Translations under genes and position numbers: made by a program | Assembly: GCA_002354055.1 (NCBI GenBank) | Contig: DEKW01000009.1 | Location: 1-64,000 of the forward strand | DNA: 64,000 nt | Direction of reading: 5' to 3' | From: Bacteroidales bacterium UBA2712 | GTDB lineage: Bacteria; Bacteroidota; Bacteroidia; Bacteroidales; Paludibacteraceae | Notes under the pieces: model-generated | Database searches by the model: none | Seen by the model: the letters and a program-made list of their open reading frames with translations, nothing else | What the model was told of the DNA's origin: nothing | In this document: positions 33,533 through 41,698 of the stretch, piece after piece | How the letters are laid out: every line of letters begins with the position of its first letter | How positions within the stretch are numbered: position 1 is the stretch's first letter

Positions 33533-35605
33533 TTAGTTGCGGAACTTGAGTTCGCCGTCGCGGAGCTCGACGATGACGGGTTTGGACTGATCGACCTTGC
33601 CGCCGATGATGGCCTTGGACAGTTCGTTGAGGACGAGGCGTTGGAGTGCTCTCTTGACAGGTCGTGCGCCGAACTGCGGGTCGTAGCCTTCCTTGGCGAT
33701 ATAGTTGATCGCATCGTCCGTGACGCGGAGGTCGATACCCTGGTCTTCAAGCATCTTATGGATGCGGCTGACTTGCAGACCGACGACTGCTTTGATGTCC
33801 GATTCGGTCAGTTCAGAGAAATGGATGATCTCATCGATACGATTGATGAACTCGGGTCGAACCTGTGCGCGGAGCTGCTCCTCCGTGAGGTTGGAAGTCA
33901 TGATAATCAAGGTGTTCTTGAAATTGACCAAACGACCTTTGTTATCCGTCAGACGACCGTCATCGAGCACTTGCAGCAGGACGTTGAAGACATCCGGATG
34001 CGCTTTCTCTATCTCATCGAAGAGGACGACGGAGTAGGGTTTACGCCGGATGGCTTCGGTCAGCTGTCCGCCTTCATCGTAGCCCACGTATCCCGGAGGT
34101 GCACCGATGAGTCGCGTGGCGGAGAACTTCTCCTGGTACTCGGACATATCGATACGCGTCATCATATTCTCGTCGTCGAAGAGGTAATCCGCGAGGGCTT
34201 TTGCCAACTCGGTCTTACCGACACCGGTGGTACCGAGGAAGATGAACGAGCCGATAGGACGTTTGGGATCCTGGAGTCCTGCACGGCTACGACGGATAGC
34301 GTCGGAGACCGCTTCAATAGCTTGGTCTTGACCGATGACACGTTTATGGAGCTCCTCCTCCAAGTGAAGCAGTTTGTCGCGCTCGGATTGCATCATCTTC
34401 GCAACCGGAATACCCGTCCAACGAGCTACTACTTCGGCTATATCGTCTTCATCGACTTCCTCTTTGATGAGGGAATCGGTACCGAGCTGATGCAGGGTGT
34501 CTTGCGCGGCTTTGATGTTCGCTTCAGCGGCAGGAATCTGGCTGTACCGGATCTCCGCTACCTTGCCGTAATCGCCTTCGCGCTCTGCTACTTCCGCCTG
34601 GTGTTTGAGGGTCTCGATACGCGCTTTCTCGTTCTGGATGGTAGCCACGTATCCTTTCTCTTTGTTCCAGCGTGCGTTGAGTTCGTCGGATTGTTTCTTC
34701 AGTTCTTTGAGTTGCTCCTCGATGGTTTTCAGTTTGGCATCGTCCTTATCCCGCTTGATGGCCTCGCGCTCGATCTCGAGTTGCTTGATCTGACGGTCGA
34801 GCGAGTCGATCTCTTCGGGCTTGGAGTCCACCTCCAGACGCAGTTTGGCTGCGGCTTCATCGACCAAGTCAATCGCTTTATCAGGCAGGAAACGATCGGT
34901 TATATACCGTGCGGAGAGGGTTACTGCCGCGATGATGGCATCGTCTTTGATACGCACCTTGTGGTGGGTCTCGTAGCGCTCTTTCAGACCACGGAGGATA
35001 GAGATCGTCGCTGCCTCGTCCGGCTCATCGACCATCACTTTCTGGAACCGCCGCTCAAGGGCTTTATCGGTCTCAAAGTATTTCTGATACTCATCGAGGG
35101 TAGTAGCACCGATAGCGCGCAGGTCTCCACGTGCCAGCGCCGGTTTCAGGATGTTCGCTGCGTCCATCGCACCGGAAGATTTACCGGCTCCGACGAGGGT
35201 GTGTATCTCATCGATGAAGAGGATGATTTCTCCGGCCGCTGCCACTACTTCGTTGACGACGCCTTTGAGTCGCTCCTCAAACTCACCCTGGTACTTCGCA
35301 CCCGCAATAAGGGCACCCATATCGAGGGAGTAGATCTGTTTCTTCTTCAGGTTCTCGGGCACATCGCCACGTACGATACGATGGGCGAGGCCTTCCGCGA
35401 TGGCAGTCTTACCGACACCCGGTTCGCCGATGAGGATCGGGTTGTTCTTCGTACGGCGGCTCAGGATCTGGAGCACACGCCGGATCTCGTCATCACGTCC
35501 GATGACGGGGTCTAACTTCCCCTCTCGAGCCCGCTCACAGAGGTTGATGGCGAACTTCTTGAGGTTCTCGTTTTGGTTGTTGGAATTGTAATTGTTCGTG
35601 TTCAT
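33533..35605 (-). CDS. clpB: ClpB-type disaggregase lacking the N-terminal domain
   Basis: A 690-residue AAA+ protein; full-length ClpB is about 860. The N-terminal Clp_N domain is absent: after an Asn-rich 13-residue start it goes directly into KFAINLCERAREGKLDPVIG. D1 Walker A is GEPGVGKT (about 60-67) and Walker B ILFIDEIHT; the coiled-coil M domain is about 265-400; D2 Walker A is GTTGVGKT (about 456) with VVLFDEIEKAHP. GYVGYDEGGQLTE is a ClpB signature. A further segment of about 20 residues is missing after IIMTSNL. Last in a long minus-strand run, behind an 8-bp repeat array. Expected to act with DnaK on aggregates, but without the N-domain for substrate docking. Confidence 0.85.
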   Translation of the reverse strand: MNTNNYNSNNQNENLKKFAINLCERAREGKLDPVIGRDDEIRRVLQILSRRTKNNPILIGEPGVGKTAIAEGLAHRIVRGDVPENLKKKQIYSLDMGALIAGAKYQGEFEERLKGVVNEVVAAAGEIILFIDEIHTLVGAGKSSGAMDAANILKPALARGDLRAIGATTLDEYQKYFETDKALERRFQKVMVDEPDEAATISILRGLKERYETHHKVRIKDDAIIAAVTLSARYITDRFLPDKAIDLVDEAAAKLRLEVDSKPEEIDSLDRQIKQLEIEREAIKRDKDDAKLKTIEEQLKELKKQSDELNARWNKEKGYVATIQNEKARIETLKHQAEVAEREGDYGKVAEIRYSQIPAAEANIKAAQDTLHQLGTDSLIKEEVDEDDIAEVVARWTGIPVAKMMQSERDKLLHLEEELHKRVIGQDQAIEAVSDAIRRSRAGLQDPKRPIGSFIFLGTTGVGKTELAKALADYLFDDENMMTRIDMSEYQEKFSATRLIGAPPGYVGYDEGGQLTEAIRRKPYSVVLFDEIEKAHPDVFNVLLQVLDDGRLTDNKGRLVNFKNTLIIMTSNLTEEQLRAQVRPEFINRIDEIIHFSELTESDIKAVVGLQVSRIHKMLEDQGIDLRVTDDAINYIAKEGYDPQFGARPVKRALQRLVLNELSKAIIGGKVDQSKPVIVELRDGELKFRN

Positions 35606-35630
35606 AGTTGTATATCGTTTAGTTATAATT

Positions 35631-35678
35631 TACTAGGGTACTAGAGTTCTAGGGTACTAGAGTACTAGTTCACTAAAC
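35631..35678. repeat. 8-bp tandem array upstream of clpB
   Basis: Six units: TACTAGGG, TACTAGAG, TTCTAGGG, TACTAGAG, TACTAGTT, CACTAAAC. On the minus strand TTTG (35685-35688) lies 20 nt before one unit (TACTCTAG), so the array occupies the place of a -7 element. Confidence 0.85.
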
Positions 35679-35705
35679 AATACACAAACTATGTTCCAAA
35701 TGCGT

Positions 35706-36428
35706 TCAGACTGACAAAATGGCAGAATCTTGCAGCCATTTGAGAAGCGCCGCCATGTTCGGGAAGACTTTGTCGGCATGCTCCGCTTCCAGATCAGAGT
35801 CGGGCAGAATACCCGTATTCACGGCGCAGGTGAAGAGTCCTGCGGCTTTCGCGGCACGAGTTCCCAAAGGAGCATTCTCCACCACCATACATTCCTCTTT
35901 TTTGAAACCGGAACGCTCCCAGGCTTTGAGGTACGGTTCGGGATTGGGCTTGCCGTACTTGACATCAAAGGCAGAGATGATGCCCGTGAAGACCCCATCG
36001 AAAGTGTCGTTGAGCGAATTGATGAGGTTGCGTTGGCCCGAACCGGTAACGACCCAACATTGGATGCCGTTCTTGTGCAGGTATTGCAGCACATCGCGCA
36101 CCCCGGGAATGAGTGCGGGTAATTGTCCTTTGTTGAGTTGGAGGAAATAATTGGACTTGGTGGTGTATATATGGTCGATTAGTTCCTGCGGCGCGTCGGT
36201 ACCGTGGAGGCGCTGGTAGATCTCGTTGATGACGCCGGAACCGGTTCTGCCCTCGTTGCGGTAACAATCCATGGCGGTATAAGGCACGCCGTTCTCGTTC
36301 ATCGCCATCTCCCAAGCCTTGGCGTGGCAAGGCATGGAGTCAAAAAGCACACCATCTTGGTCAAAAAATACTGCACGTATTTTTTGACTATTTACCATTT
36401 TATCATTTACCATTTTGTCATTTATCAT
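35706..36428 (-). CDS. HAD-family hydrolase, beta-phosphoglucomutase-like
   Basis: A 240-residue haloacid dehalogenase-type phosphatase. Motif I is FFDQDGVLFDS (about residues 19-29), motif II VVTGSG, motif III with Lys in KYGKPNPEPY, and motif IV near VVENAPLGTRAA. A small helical cap follows motif I. It resembles the sugar-phosphatase/phosphoglucomutase branch; substrate unknown. The N-terminal MINDKMVNDKMVNSQK is encoded by the 15-bp repeat, so there are several in-frame ATGs; 36428 is chosen because it overlaps the yggS stop (ATGA). Confidence 0.85.
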   Translation of the reverse strand: MINDKMVNDKMVNSQKIRAVFFDQDGVLFDSMPCHAKAWEMAMNENGVPYTAMDCYRNEGRTGSGVINEIYQRLHGTDAPQELIDHIYTTKSNYFLQLNKGQLPALIPGVRDVLQYLHKNGIQCWVVTGSGQRNLINSLNDTFDGVFTGIISAFDVKYGKPNPEPYLKAWERSGFKKEECMVVENAPLGTRAAKAAGLFTCAVNTGILPDSDLEAEHADKVFPNMAALLKWLQDSAILSV

Positions 36429-36433
36429 TTATA
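36390..36433. repeat. 15-bp MVNDQ-type repeat at the HAD gene start
   Basis: Units ATTTACCATTTTATC, ATTTACCATTTTGTC, then a short unit ATTTATC (plus strand). On the minus strand they encode NDKMV NDKMV and supply the start codon. Confidence 0.85.
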
Positions 36434-37117
36434 TGTCCTTTCGCCGAAGATGGAGGAGCCGATGCGAACCATGTTGGAGCCGCAGGCGATAGCTATCCGG
36501 TAGTCATCGGACATGCCCATGGAGAGGACTGCTGAGTTATTTACCATTTGGTCATTTACCATTTGGTCATTTATTGCGTCATTTAGACATTTTGCAGCCT
36601 CTTCGAAGCAGCGGCGGATTTCGGTCTCGTCGTCGGTGTTTGTCGCCATCGCCATGAGTCCAACGATGCGTAATCCAGGCCAAGAGTCAGCGCTATGGTC
36701 TAGGATTGATTCGATTTTGGAAGGACTCAGGCCCGTTTTAGTCTCTTCTTTGGCTACGTGGATTTCGAGCAGGATATTTTGGACGATACCTTGCTTGATT
36801 GCCTCTTCGTTGAGTGCGTTCAAGAGTCGTTCGGAGTCCACGGAATGGATGAGGTATGGGCGGAGTTTGAGCAGGTCGCGCACTTTGTTGGTCTGCAAGT
36901 GTCCGATGAAATGCCAGTGGATGTCGTCGGGCAGAAGTGGCATTTTTTGTTTGAGTTCCTGGACTCTGCTCTCGCCGAAATGTCGCTCTCCGGCGTCGTA
37001 TGCTTCGCGTATCGCTTCTACGGGGTGGAACTTACTCACGCACACGAGCGTGACGTGCGCGGGTATATGTGCGCGCACGTTCCGTATATTATTAGTAATA
37101 GAGAAGTCCGTCGGCAT
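36425..37117 (-). CDS. yggS: PLP homeostasis protein (YggS/PLPBP family)
   Basis: A 230-residue PLP-binding barrel protein. LVCVSKFHPVEAIREAY carries the PLP lysine (about residue 29); HWHFIGHLQTNKVR (about 67-80) and LSMGMSDDY (about 198-206) are family signatures. It buffers pyridoxal phosphate and has no enzyme activity known. Just before LSMGMS it has an insertion, INDQMVNDQMVNNSA, made by the 15-bp repeat. The start at 37117 overlaps the glsB stop (TAATG); a longer start at 37135 exists. A GC-rich palindrome (ACGTGCGCG / CGCGCACGT) lies near the 5' end. Confidence 0.9.
   Translation of the reverse strand: MPTDFSITNNIRNVRAHIPAHVTLVCVSKFHPVEAIREAYDAGERHFGESRVQELKQKMPLLPDDIHWHFIGHLQTNKVRDLLKLRPYLIHSVDSERLLNALNEEAIKQGIVQNILLEIHVAKEETKTGLSPSKIESILDHSADSWPGLRIVGLMAMATNTDDETEIRRCFEEAAKCLNDAINDQMVNDQMVNNSAVLSMGMSDDYRIAIACGSNMVRIGSSIFGERTYK
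36538..36592. repeat. 15-bp MVNDQ-type repeat inside yggS
   Basis: Two exact units of ATTTACCATTTGGTC plus two degenerate ones (plus strand). In frame on the minus strand they give NDQMV twice, placed in the loop before the conserved LSMGMS motif. Confidence 0.9.
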
Positions 37118-38049
37118 TATTGTTGGTTCAGCCATTGGATATACGGCGTGATATAACGTTCTTTTTTCTCCTGATAGACGGTATTGAGGTCCACCATGAT
37201 TCCTGTCTCATAGACATTCGCCAGTTCATCATTGATGGCATTGCCGAAGAACTGCAGGTCGTTGGTGATGTTGAGATAGGCGGAGAACATAGGCGGGATG
37301 ACGGTCCCTTGCTCGCGCACGGCATGCTGGAGAATATGGTAGTTCTCCTGCGGATCGGTGCCGGAGAAAGGCGAATGGGCTAATGGACGAATGGCTAAAG
37401 GATAATAGGGCGCGATGAGTCCTTCTTCACCTCTGTGGAAACGGTCGAGATAGGCGTAAATCAACTCGCGCGCCGTGGCGTTGTAGTCCGGGTAGATGGT
37501 CACTTTGCCGATCATGTATTGGAGCTGCGGGTGATTGTGCATGATTGCGCCAATACCGTCCCAGATGTTATCCAAGGCGAAGAGCGCCTTGACACCCATC
37601 TCGCGTTTCTGGTACATCGGTTGAACGAACGCCCGGCCGAACTCAATGGTCTTGGGCAGGTAGTCGCGGATGAAGCGCTCCGAGTAATGGAAGAGGTGAG
37701 CGGAGGTGATGAACGGTTGTCCGTCACGAATCTCCGCTTCGCTACCTAACAAATAGCGATAACCGCCGATGATCTGGCGGTGCTCCTGATCCCAGACGAG
37801 GAGTTGGTGATAGGGTTTGGGCATTGTGTCCATCTCATCTATATCCATCTCCCGTCCGGTAGCTCCGCCACCATCTCGGTAGCTGATCTCACGCAGTCGC
37901 GCAATCTCACGCATGACGTTGGGGCATTCGTGCGAAGTGATGTCATAGATGAGGTTGTCCGCCTTGTTGGACGGACGGAGCAAATGCCCCTCCAACTCTT
38001 TCTCCAGGAGGTCTCTGTCAACTTCAGGAATTATTGCTTGCATATACAA
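37117..38049 (-). CDS. glsB: GNAT-type N-acyltransferase for amino-acid lipids (GlsB-like)
   Basis: A 310-residue protein of the OlsB-like acyltransferase family. Segments such as REIARLREISYRDGGGATGRE, split around residues 45-65, and EFGRAFVQPMYQ (about 136-147) match it. In Bacteroides, GlsB and GlsA make glycine lipids: GlsB N-acylates glycine with a 3-hydroxy acyl-ACP. The GlsA-like gene is directly upstream with a 26-nt overlap, supporting the assignment; ornithine lipid is the alternative. A repeat-derived segment PLAIRPLAHSPFSG occurs near residue 222. A second ATG lies at 38043. Confidence 0.8.
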   Translation of the reverse strand: MYMQAIIPEVDRDLLEKELEGHLLRPSNKADNLIYDITSHECPNVMREIARLREISYRDGGGATGREMDIDEMDTMPKPYHQLLVWDQEHRQIIGGYRYLLGSEAEIRDGQPFITSAHLFHYSERFIRDYLPKTIEFGRAFVQPMYQKREMGVKALFALDNIWDGIGAIMHNHPQLQYMIGKVTIYPDYNATARELIYAYLDRFHRGEEGLIAPYYPLAIRPLAHSPFSGTDPQENYHILQHAVREQGTVIPPMFSAYLNITNDLQFFGNAINDELANVYETGIMVDLNTVYQEKKERYITPYIQWLNQQ

Positions 38050-38857
38050 TAGATTTTACGTATTGAGCCCATTGTTTGGGTGTTTTCGAATTATCAAAAG
38101 TGGTATAGGGAATAGGCGGCAGGACGTGCACGCGGAAGTGTTTGCCACGCGCGCCGTACATCTCGTCCACGAGGTAGAGCATCTCGATATTGAGCTTGAT
38201 ATGCAGCAGTTTGCGGATGTACGCGAGGGCGTAGAAGAAACGGCTGTTTTTTCCCTCAAAATAGATAGGCACTATGTCTCGCTGGTACTCCCGGGCCCGC
38301 TGGATGAAGTTCTTTTGCCATTCCAGGTCCTGGATCTGCCATCGATGGTTGATGCGTTGGAGGCGGCTGCAAGCGCCCGCGGGAAAGGTCAAGACGTCTG
38401 TCTCGGACTCCCACATGTCTTGCTGGCGGAGGGCTTGTTCTTTGCTCAAAGAGCCGGTTTTGCTGACCGGAGCCCAAAGGCCTGCGATGGGTTTCATGAA
38501 CATCAGCAGTTCATTGACGATGACTTTGAGTTCGCGTTTCTCTTGGCGCGAGTCGTGAATCATCTGTGCGATAATCATGCCGTCCAGACCACCTAAGGGG
38601 TGGTTGGAGGCGAAGATAACCGGTTTGCCGTCGGTGGGGATGTTTTCAATACCTTCGATGGCGGCAGTACAACATAACTCCTCATCGAGCACACGGCGGA
38701 TGAAGTCGTATCCCTCCAGATCGGGGTACTTGCGCAGGAAAGCATTCATCTGCTTCACATGCACGATGCGCTCCAGATACCGAATCAGGAAACCCGGTAT
38801 ATGCGCCTTCGGTGCTTTCTCCCGAAGAATGGCTCGTATGTCGAACTGCAACGGCAT
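38024..38857 (-). CDS. glsA: PlsC-like O-acyltransferase (GlsA-like)
   Basis: A 277-residue lysophospholipid-acyltransferase-type protein. The catalytic motif NHPLGGLDG (about residues 84-92) is the HX4D motif, here HPLGGLD; FPAGACSR (about 155-162) is the second block. In Bacteroides the GlsA enzyme adds the second acyl chain to the N-acyl glycine made by GlsB. Its ATG overlaps the DUF4494 stop (TAATG) and its end overlaps glsB. It acts at the cytoplasmic face of the inner membrane. Confidence 0.8.
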   Translation of the reverse strand: MPLQFDIRAILREKAPKAHIPGFLIRYLERIVHVKQMNAFLRKYPDLEGYDFIRRVLDEELCCTAAIEGIENIPTDGKPVIFASNHPLGGLDGMIIAQMIHDSRQEKRELKVIVNELLMFMKPIAGLWAPVSKTGSLSKEQALRQQDMWESETDVLTFPAGACSRLQRINHRWQIQDLEWQKNFIQRAREYQRDIVPIYFEGKNSRFFYALAYIRKLLHIKLNIEMLYLVDEMYGARGKHFRVHVLPPIPYTTFDNSKTPKQWAQYVKSIVYASNNS

Positions 38858-39273
38858 TATTGAACGGCGTGGAGGATATCGACGATCGGCGTTTTAGCAA
38901 TGGAAATCAGCTCACAGTCATAGGAATTGAGTGCTTGTTTGAGCGCTTCAGCTGCGTCCGTGAGGGTGTTCGCCTCAATCAAAACCGCCACATTCTTACG
39001 GGTCTCTTTCTCGCCGTCGATGGTGATCATCTCCACGCGGGCTTTATACCAGAAAGCGCCATCGGGGTTGGCGAAGGTCTCAAAGAACTGCGAGCGTTTG
39101 CAGTTCTGCACTTCGCAATCGCCGAAGATGAAGGGTTTGATCTCCTCCATGAGGCAGTTCTCCGCATCTGCAAAACTGACAGCGCCGTCAATGAGATAGG
39201 TCTCTTTTACCTTGCCGGGATTGTCCTCTCCGGTTTGACGGTCATACTTAACTTTAATCTCGTGATAAATCAT
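38857..39273 (-). CDS. DUF4494 protein
   Basis: A 138-residue soluble protein matching DUF4494, a Bacteroidota family without known function (YHEIKVKYDRQTGEDNPGKV at the start, FWYKARVEMITIDGEKET in the middle). The pattern of alternating strands suggests a small alpha/beta fold. It is coupled to glsA by a TAATG overlap and separated from the phosphatase-like gene by 5 nt. Confidence 0.8.
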   Translation of the reverse strand: MIYHEIKVKYDRQTGEDNPGKVKETYLIDGAVSFADAENCLMEEIKPFIFGDCEVQNCKRSQFFETFANPDGAFWYKARVEMITIDGEKETRKNVAVLIEANTLTDAAEALKQALNSYDCELISIAKTPIVDILHAVQ

Positions 39274-39278
39274 ATTAT

Positions 39279-40739
39279 TTAGAATATTAAATCAACAATA
39301 TCGGTTGCATCGAGGTTGCCTTGCGGCATGGGGCGGATGGCTCCGCTCCAGAGCAAGAGAGGCGATGCGGGGTTATCGTCGATGACGTGATCCACGGTCT
39401 TTTTCTCATCCTGCATCATCCGCCATCCGGGTTGTAGTAGATAGACCACATCGCCGGTATGTCGTTTGCAGAGGGATGATCCCAAAGCCGGATAGGTCAT
39501 GGCTTCATGGCCCGGCATGGCAATCTGTACCCCCTCAAAATCCATGAGGAAATTTGCCACTTGGCGTTGGATGGTCTCCAGATTCAGGCGTTTCTGCTCG
39601 ATGAGCGTGCGGTTGAGATAGATCGACTGTCCATAGACGCCATCGACCCATCGCTCGTGTCCGTAGAGCGCCATGAGATAAGTGCCTGTGAGGGCTGCAG
39701 CGCGGTCGGCATTAAAGGTCTGCACCGGCATGTGAATGTCGCTCAGAGTCTGCGCGTCCGTGCCTTTGATAGGTCTGCCGACCACAAGAATCTGGTAGTT
39801 ACTGCGCCCGATGCGTTTATCGAGTTGCTCCATGAGGAAGCCTAAATCCTGATTGAGACGGAGGTACATGTCTTCGTGTTCGGCAGAAGCGATGCGGTCA
39901 GATTGCGCAGCGGGGCTGAGGGAGTTGAGTTGCAGCATCAACATGTCCGGCGTAGCGTCCATACCGAGTTTCTCGTCCCGTTGGAGCGCCAGCGCCAGTT
40001 CGATGACTAAGGTGTTCGCTTCGGGCGAATGCAAGAGGACGTCCTTCACGTCGTACGAGAAACCTTTCTTCCGCTCCTGGTCGGTAGGCGAGGTATATGC
40101 GGGTATATCCATGCGAGGCGTCCACTGGCGTGCCGCCATGGAAGAGACGCGCATCATCTTGTTTTGCTCATAAGCGGAAGAAGGCAGGCCTTCCGTGTAA
40201 GCCGCGGTAGCCACCCATTGCAGTTCTTTCTCGCTGAGCCAGCAGCAAGCGTTAGCGCAGTGACCCGCCAGAAGGATGGTCGTGGGACCTTGAATGCCGA
40301 TAGCGTAGATCTTCGCGGAAGGATAGCTGAGCCGCATCCGATCCGTCATGGTCTGGGAGAGCAGGGCTTTGGCCGATAGATGTTCCTGTGTGCCAATGCC
40401 CCTTACAGAAGGGTCTTCGAGCATGGAATGGGTCTTTCTGTCAGAGCGGGAGTAATACAGATCCGCAGTATAACCATGCCTATCCGGTGTCGTTCCGGTC
40501 ATGAGCGTCGCAGCTGTCTCGTTGCCTCCAAAGACCAGATGGGGATACGTGATACGGGTCTGGAAGGCCTCTTCGCTAAGCGTGCGAAGACCGCCTTGCT
40601 GCCAGTAGGGACGCAGCGTAGCGAGGTTCTCGGACGTCAGCCCGTCCACCACAGCGACTACCGTCAGCCGCGGGGCTGCCAACAACGGAAGAGCCGTGAG
40701 AAGGGCTATTAACGTAATATATATATGAATCTTGCGCAT
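39279..40739 (-). CDS. Alkaline phosphatase-fold protein with degenerate metal site
   Basis: A 486-residue exported protein. The signal peptide is about 1-21 (MRKIHIYITLIALLTALPLLA). It follows the PafA/nucleotide-pyrophosphatase fold: TVVAVVDGLTSENL (about 26-39) keeps the first metal Asp, and GGNETAATLMTGTTPDRHGY (about 75-94) aligns with the nucleophile region. The usual second metal cluster (STDYxGH) reads LNSLSPAAQSD, and TADHG reads VVGRPIKG, so several metal ligands are gone. It may be a binding or structural protein. Start at 40739 is set by the signal peptide. Overlaps the DUF4105 gene by 31 nt. Confidence 0.7.
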   Translation of the reverse strand: MRKIHIYITLIALLTALPLLAAPRLTVVAVVDGLTSENLATLRPYWQQGGLRTLSEEAFQTRITYPHLVFGGNETAATLMTGTTPDRHGYTADLYYSRSDRKTHSMLEDPSVRGIGTQEHLSAKALLSQTMTDRMRLSYPSAKIYAIGIQGPTTILLAGHCANACCWLSEKELQWVATAAYTEGLPSSAYEQNKMMRVSSMAARQWTPRMDIPAYTSPTDQERKKGFSYDVKDVLLHSPEANTLVIELALALQRDEKLGMDATPDMLMLQLNSLSPAAQSDRIASAEHEDMYLRLNQDLGFLMEQLDKRIGRSNYQILVVGRPIKGTDAQTLSDIHMPVQTFNADRAAALTGTYLMALYGHERWVDGVYGQSIYLNRTLIEQKRLNLETIQRQVANFLMDFEGVQIAMPGHEAMTYPALGSSLCKRHTGDVVYLLQPGWRMMQDEKKTVDHVIDDNPASPLLLWSGAIRPMPQGNLDATDIVDLIF

Positions 40740-41698
40740 AGATGTGTCAATGGAAGGATGATTAGCCGCCATCCGAATCCGACGAGCGGGTGGCAGGAGA
40801 AAAACGTCAAAAAGGCTACTAAAAGCAGCAGTAGGCCGTACAGGCATACAAAGATTATATCTATCCACCGTGAGCGTTTCATGCGGCGGCGGTCCCACCA
40901 ACTGATGAGGCACACGAAGAGAAAATATAATGCTAAGCCGAACGGCCATGAAGCGTACCAAGGCGTGTGCGGCCGTTCGAAGGTGCCGATCTGTCCTTCT
41001 CTAACTAGCGGTGTGCCGTTGCTTATGCGGGCTTGCGCCACGTATAGCATCAGTTCTTCGGGCAGGAAGAGCCGTTGGGTATCCGTCATGGGCTTATCGG
41101 CCTTGGGACCGAAGAGCAGGTTGATGCCTGCGTTCGCCCAAGTCATAGAACCGGTATATCGGCGGATGAAACGGCGATAGGTCGTGCCGGTATAACCCGT
41201 GTAGTCCGAATGGATGGTGTCGCCTAAAGCCTTCTGTATCAACAAGTAAGGCCGTGTGGCGCAGTTGTCGAAGACGAAGTTATAGAGGTATTGCCGGTTA
41301 TCGGGTTCGTAGTTGAGAACCAGCGCCTGCCAGATCTCATTTCGCTGTGAAGGAGTGAGATTCAGCACCTGCTCATAGACAGGCCGGTGCTCCTCTTCGT
41401 ACTCGCGCATAAACCACCAATAGGGGGAAACGCCCAACTCGTACCAGGTTTCGCCCCGTACGAATTTCCAATAGAAATGGTCGGTGTTAAAATCGAAGAT
41501 TCCGTAGTTGAAGACGAGGTCAAGATCGTTTGCTTCGTCTGTCACGCGTATCGCTGTATGGCCGTAGCGCGCGTAGAGTTCTTCACCCGGTGTGCAGGTC
41601 AAGAGAGATATCTGCGCCTCCTCACTCAAACCCTGCGCTTGCACCCCGATCCAGGCGGATAAGCAGAGGATAAATATGTAGAGTCTCTTATAGCGCAT
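40709..41698 (-). CDS. DUF4105 membrane protein
   Basis: A 329-residue exported protein. The signal peptide is about 1-22 (MRYKRLYIFILCLSAWIGVQAQ). The DUF4105 domain has YARYGHTAIRV (about 41-51), FDFNTDHFYWKFVRGE and FVFDNCATRPY (about 142-152); the conserved His and Cys suggest a papain-like/NlpC-type hydrolase, which is inference. Three C-terminal helices (about 240-325) anchor it. Function unknown. Overlaps the PAP2 gene by 11 nt. Confidence 0.8.
   Translation of the reverse strand: MRYKRLYIFILCLSAWIGVQAQGLSEEAQISLLTCTPGEELYARYGHTAIRVTDEANDLDLVFNYGIFDFNTDHFYWKFVRGETWYELGVSPYWWFMREYEEEHRPVYEQVLNLTPSQRNEIWQALVLNYEPDNRQYLYNFVFDNCATRPYLLIQKALGDTIHSDYTGYTGTTYRRFIRRYTGSMTWANAGINLLFGPKADKPMTDTQRLFLPEELMLYVAQARISNGTPLVREGQIGTFERPHTPWYASWPFGLALYFLFVCLISWWDRRRMKRSRWIDIIFVCLYGLLLLLVAFLTFFSCHPLVGFGWRLIILPLTHLCARFIYILR

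Noticed and set aside
33500..35515. A 671-codon open frame antisense to clpB
   Set aside because: It has no recognisable domain, mirrors clpB codon structure, and the opposite strand encodes a complete AAA+ protein. Such frames come from codon bias.
40740..40961. Longer N-terminus for the phosphatase-like protein
   Set aside because: The signal peptide starts at 40739, and the upstream part lies inside the DUF4105 coding end.
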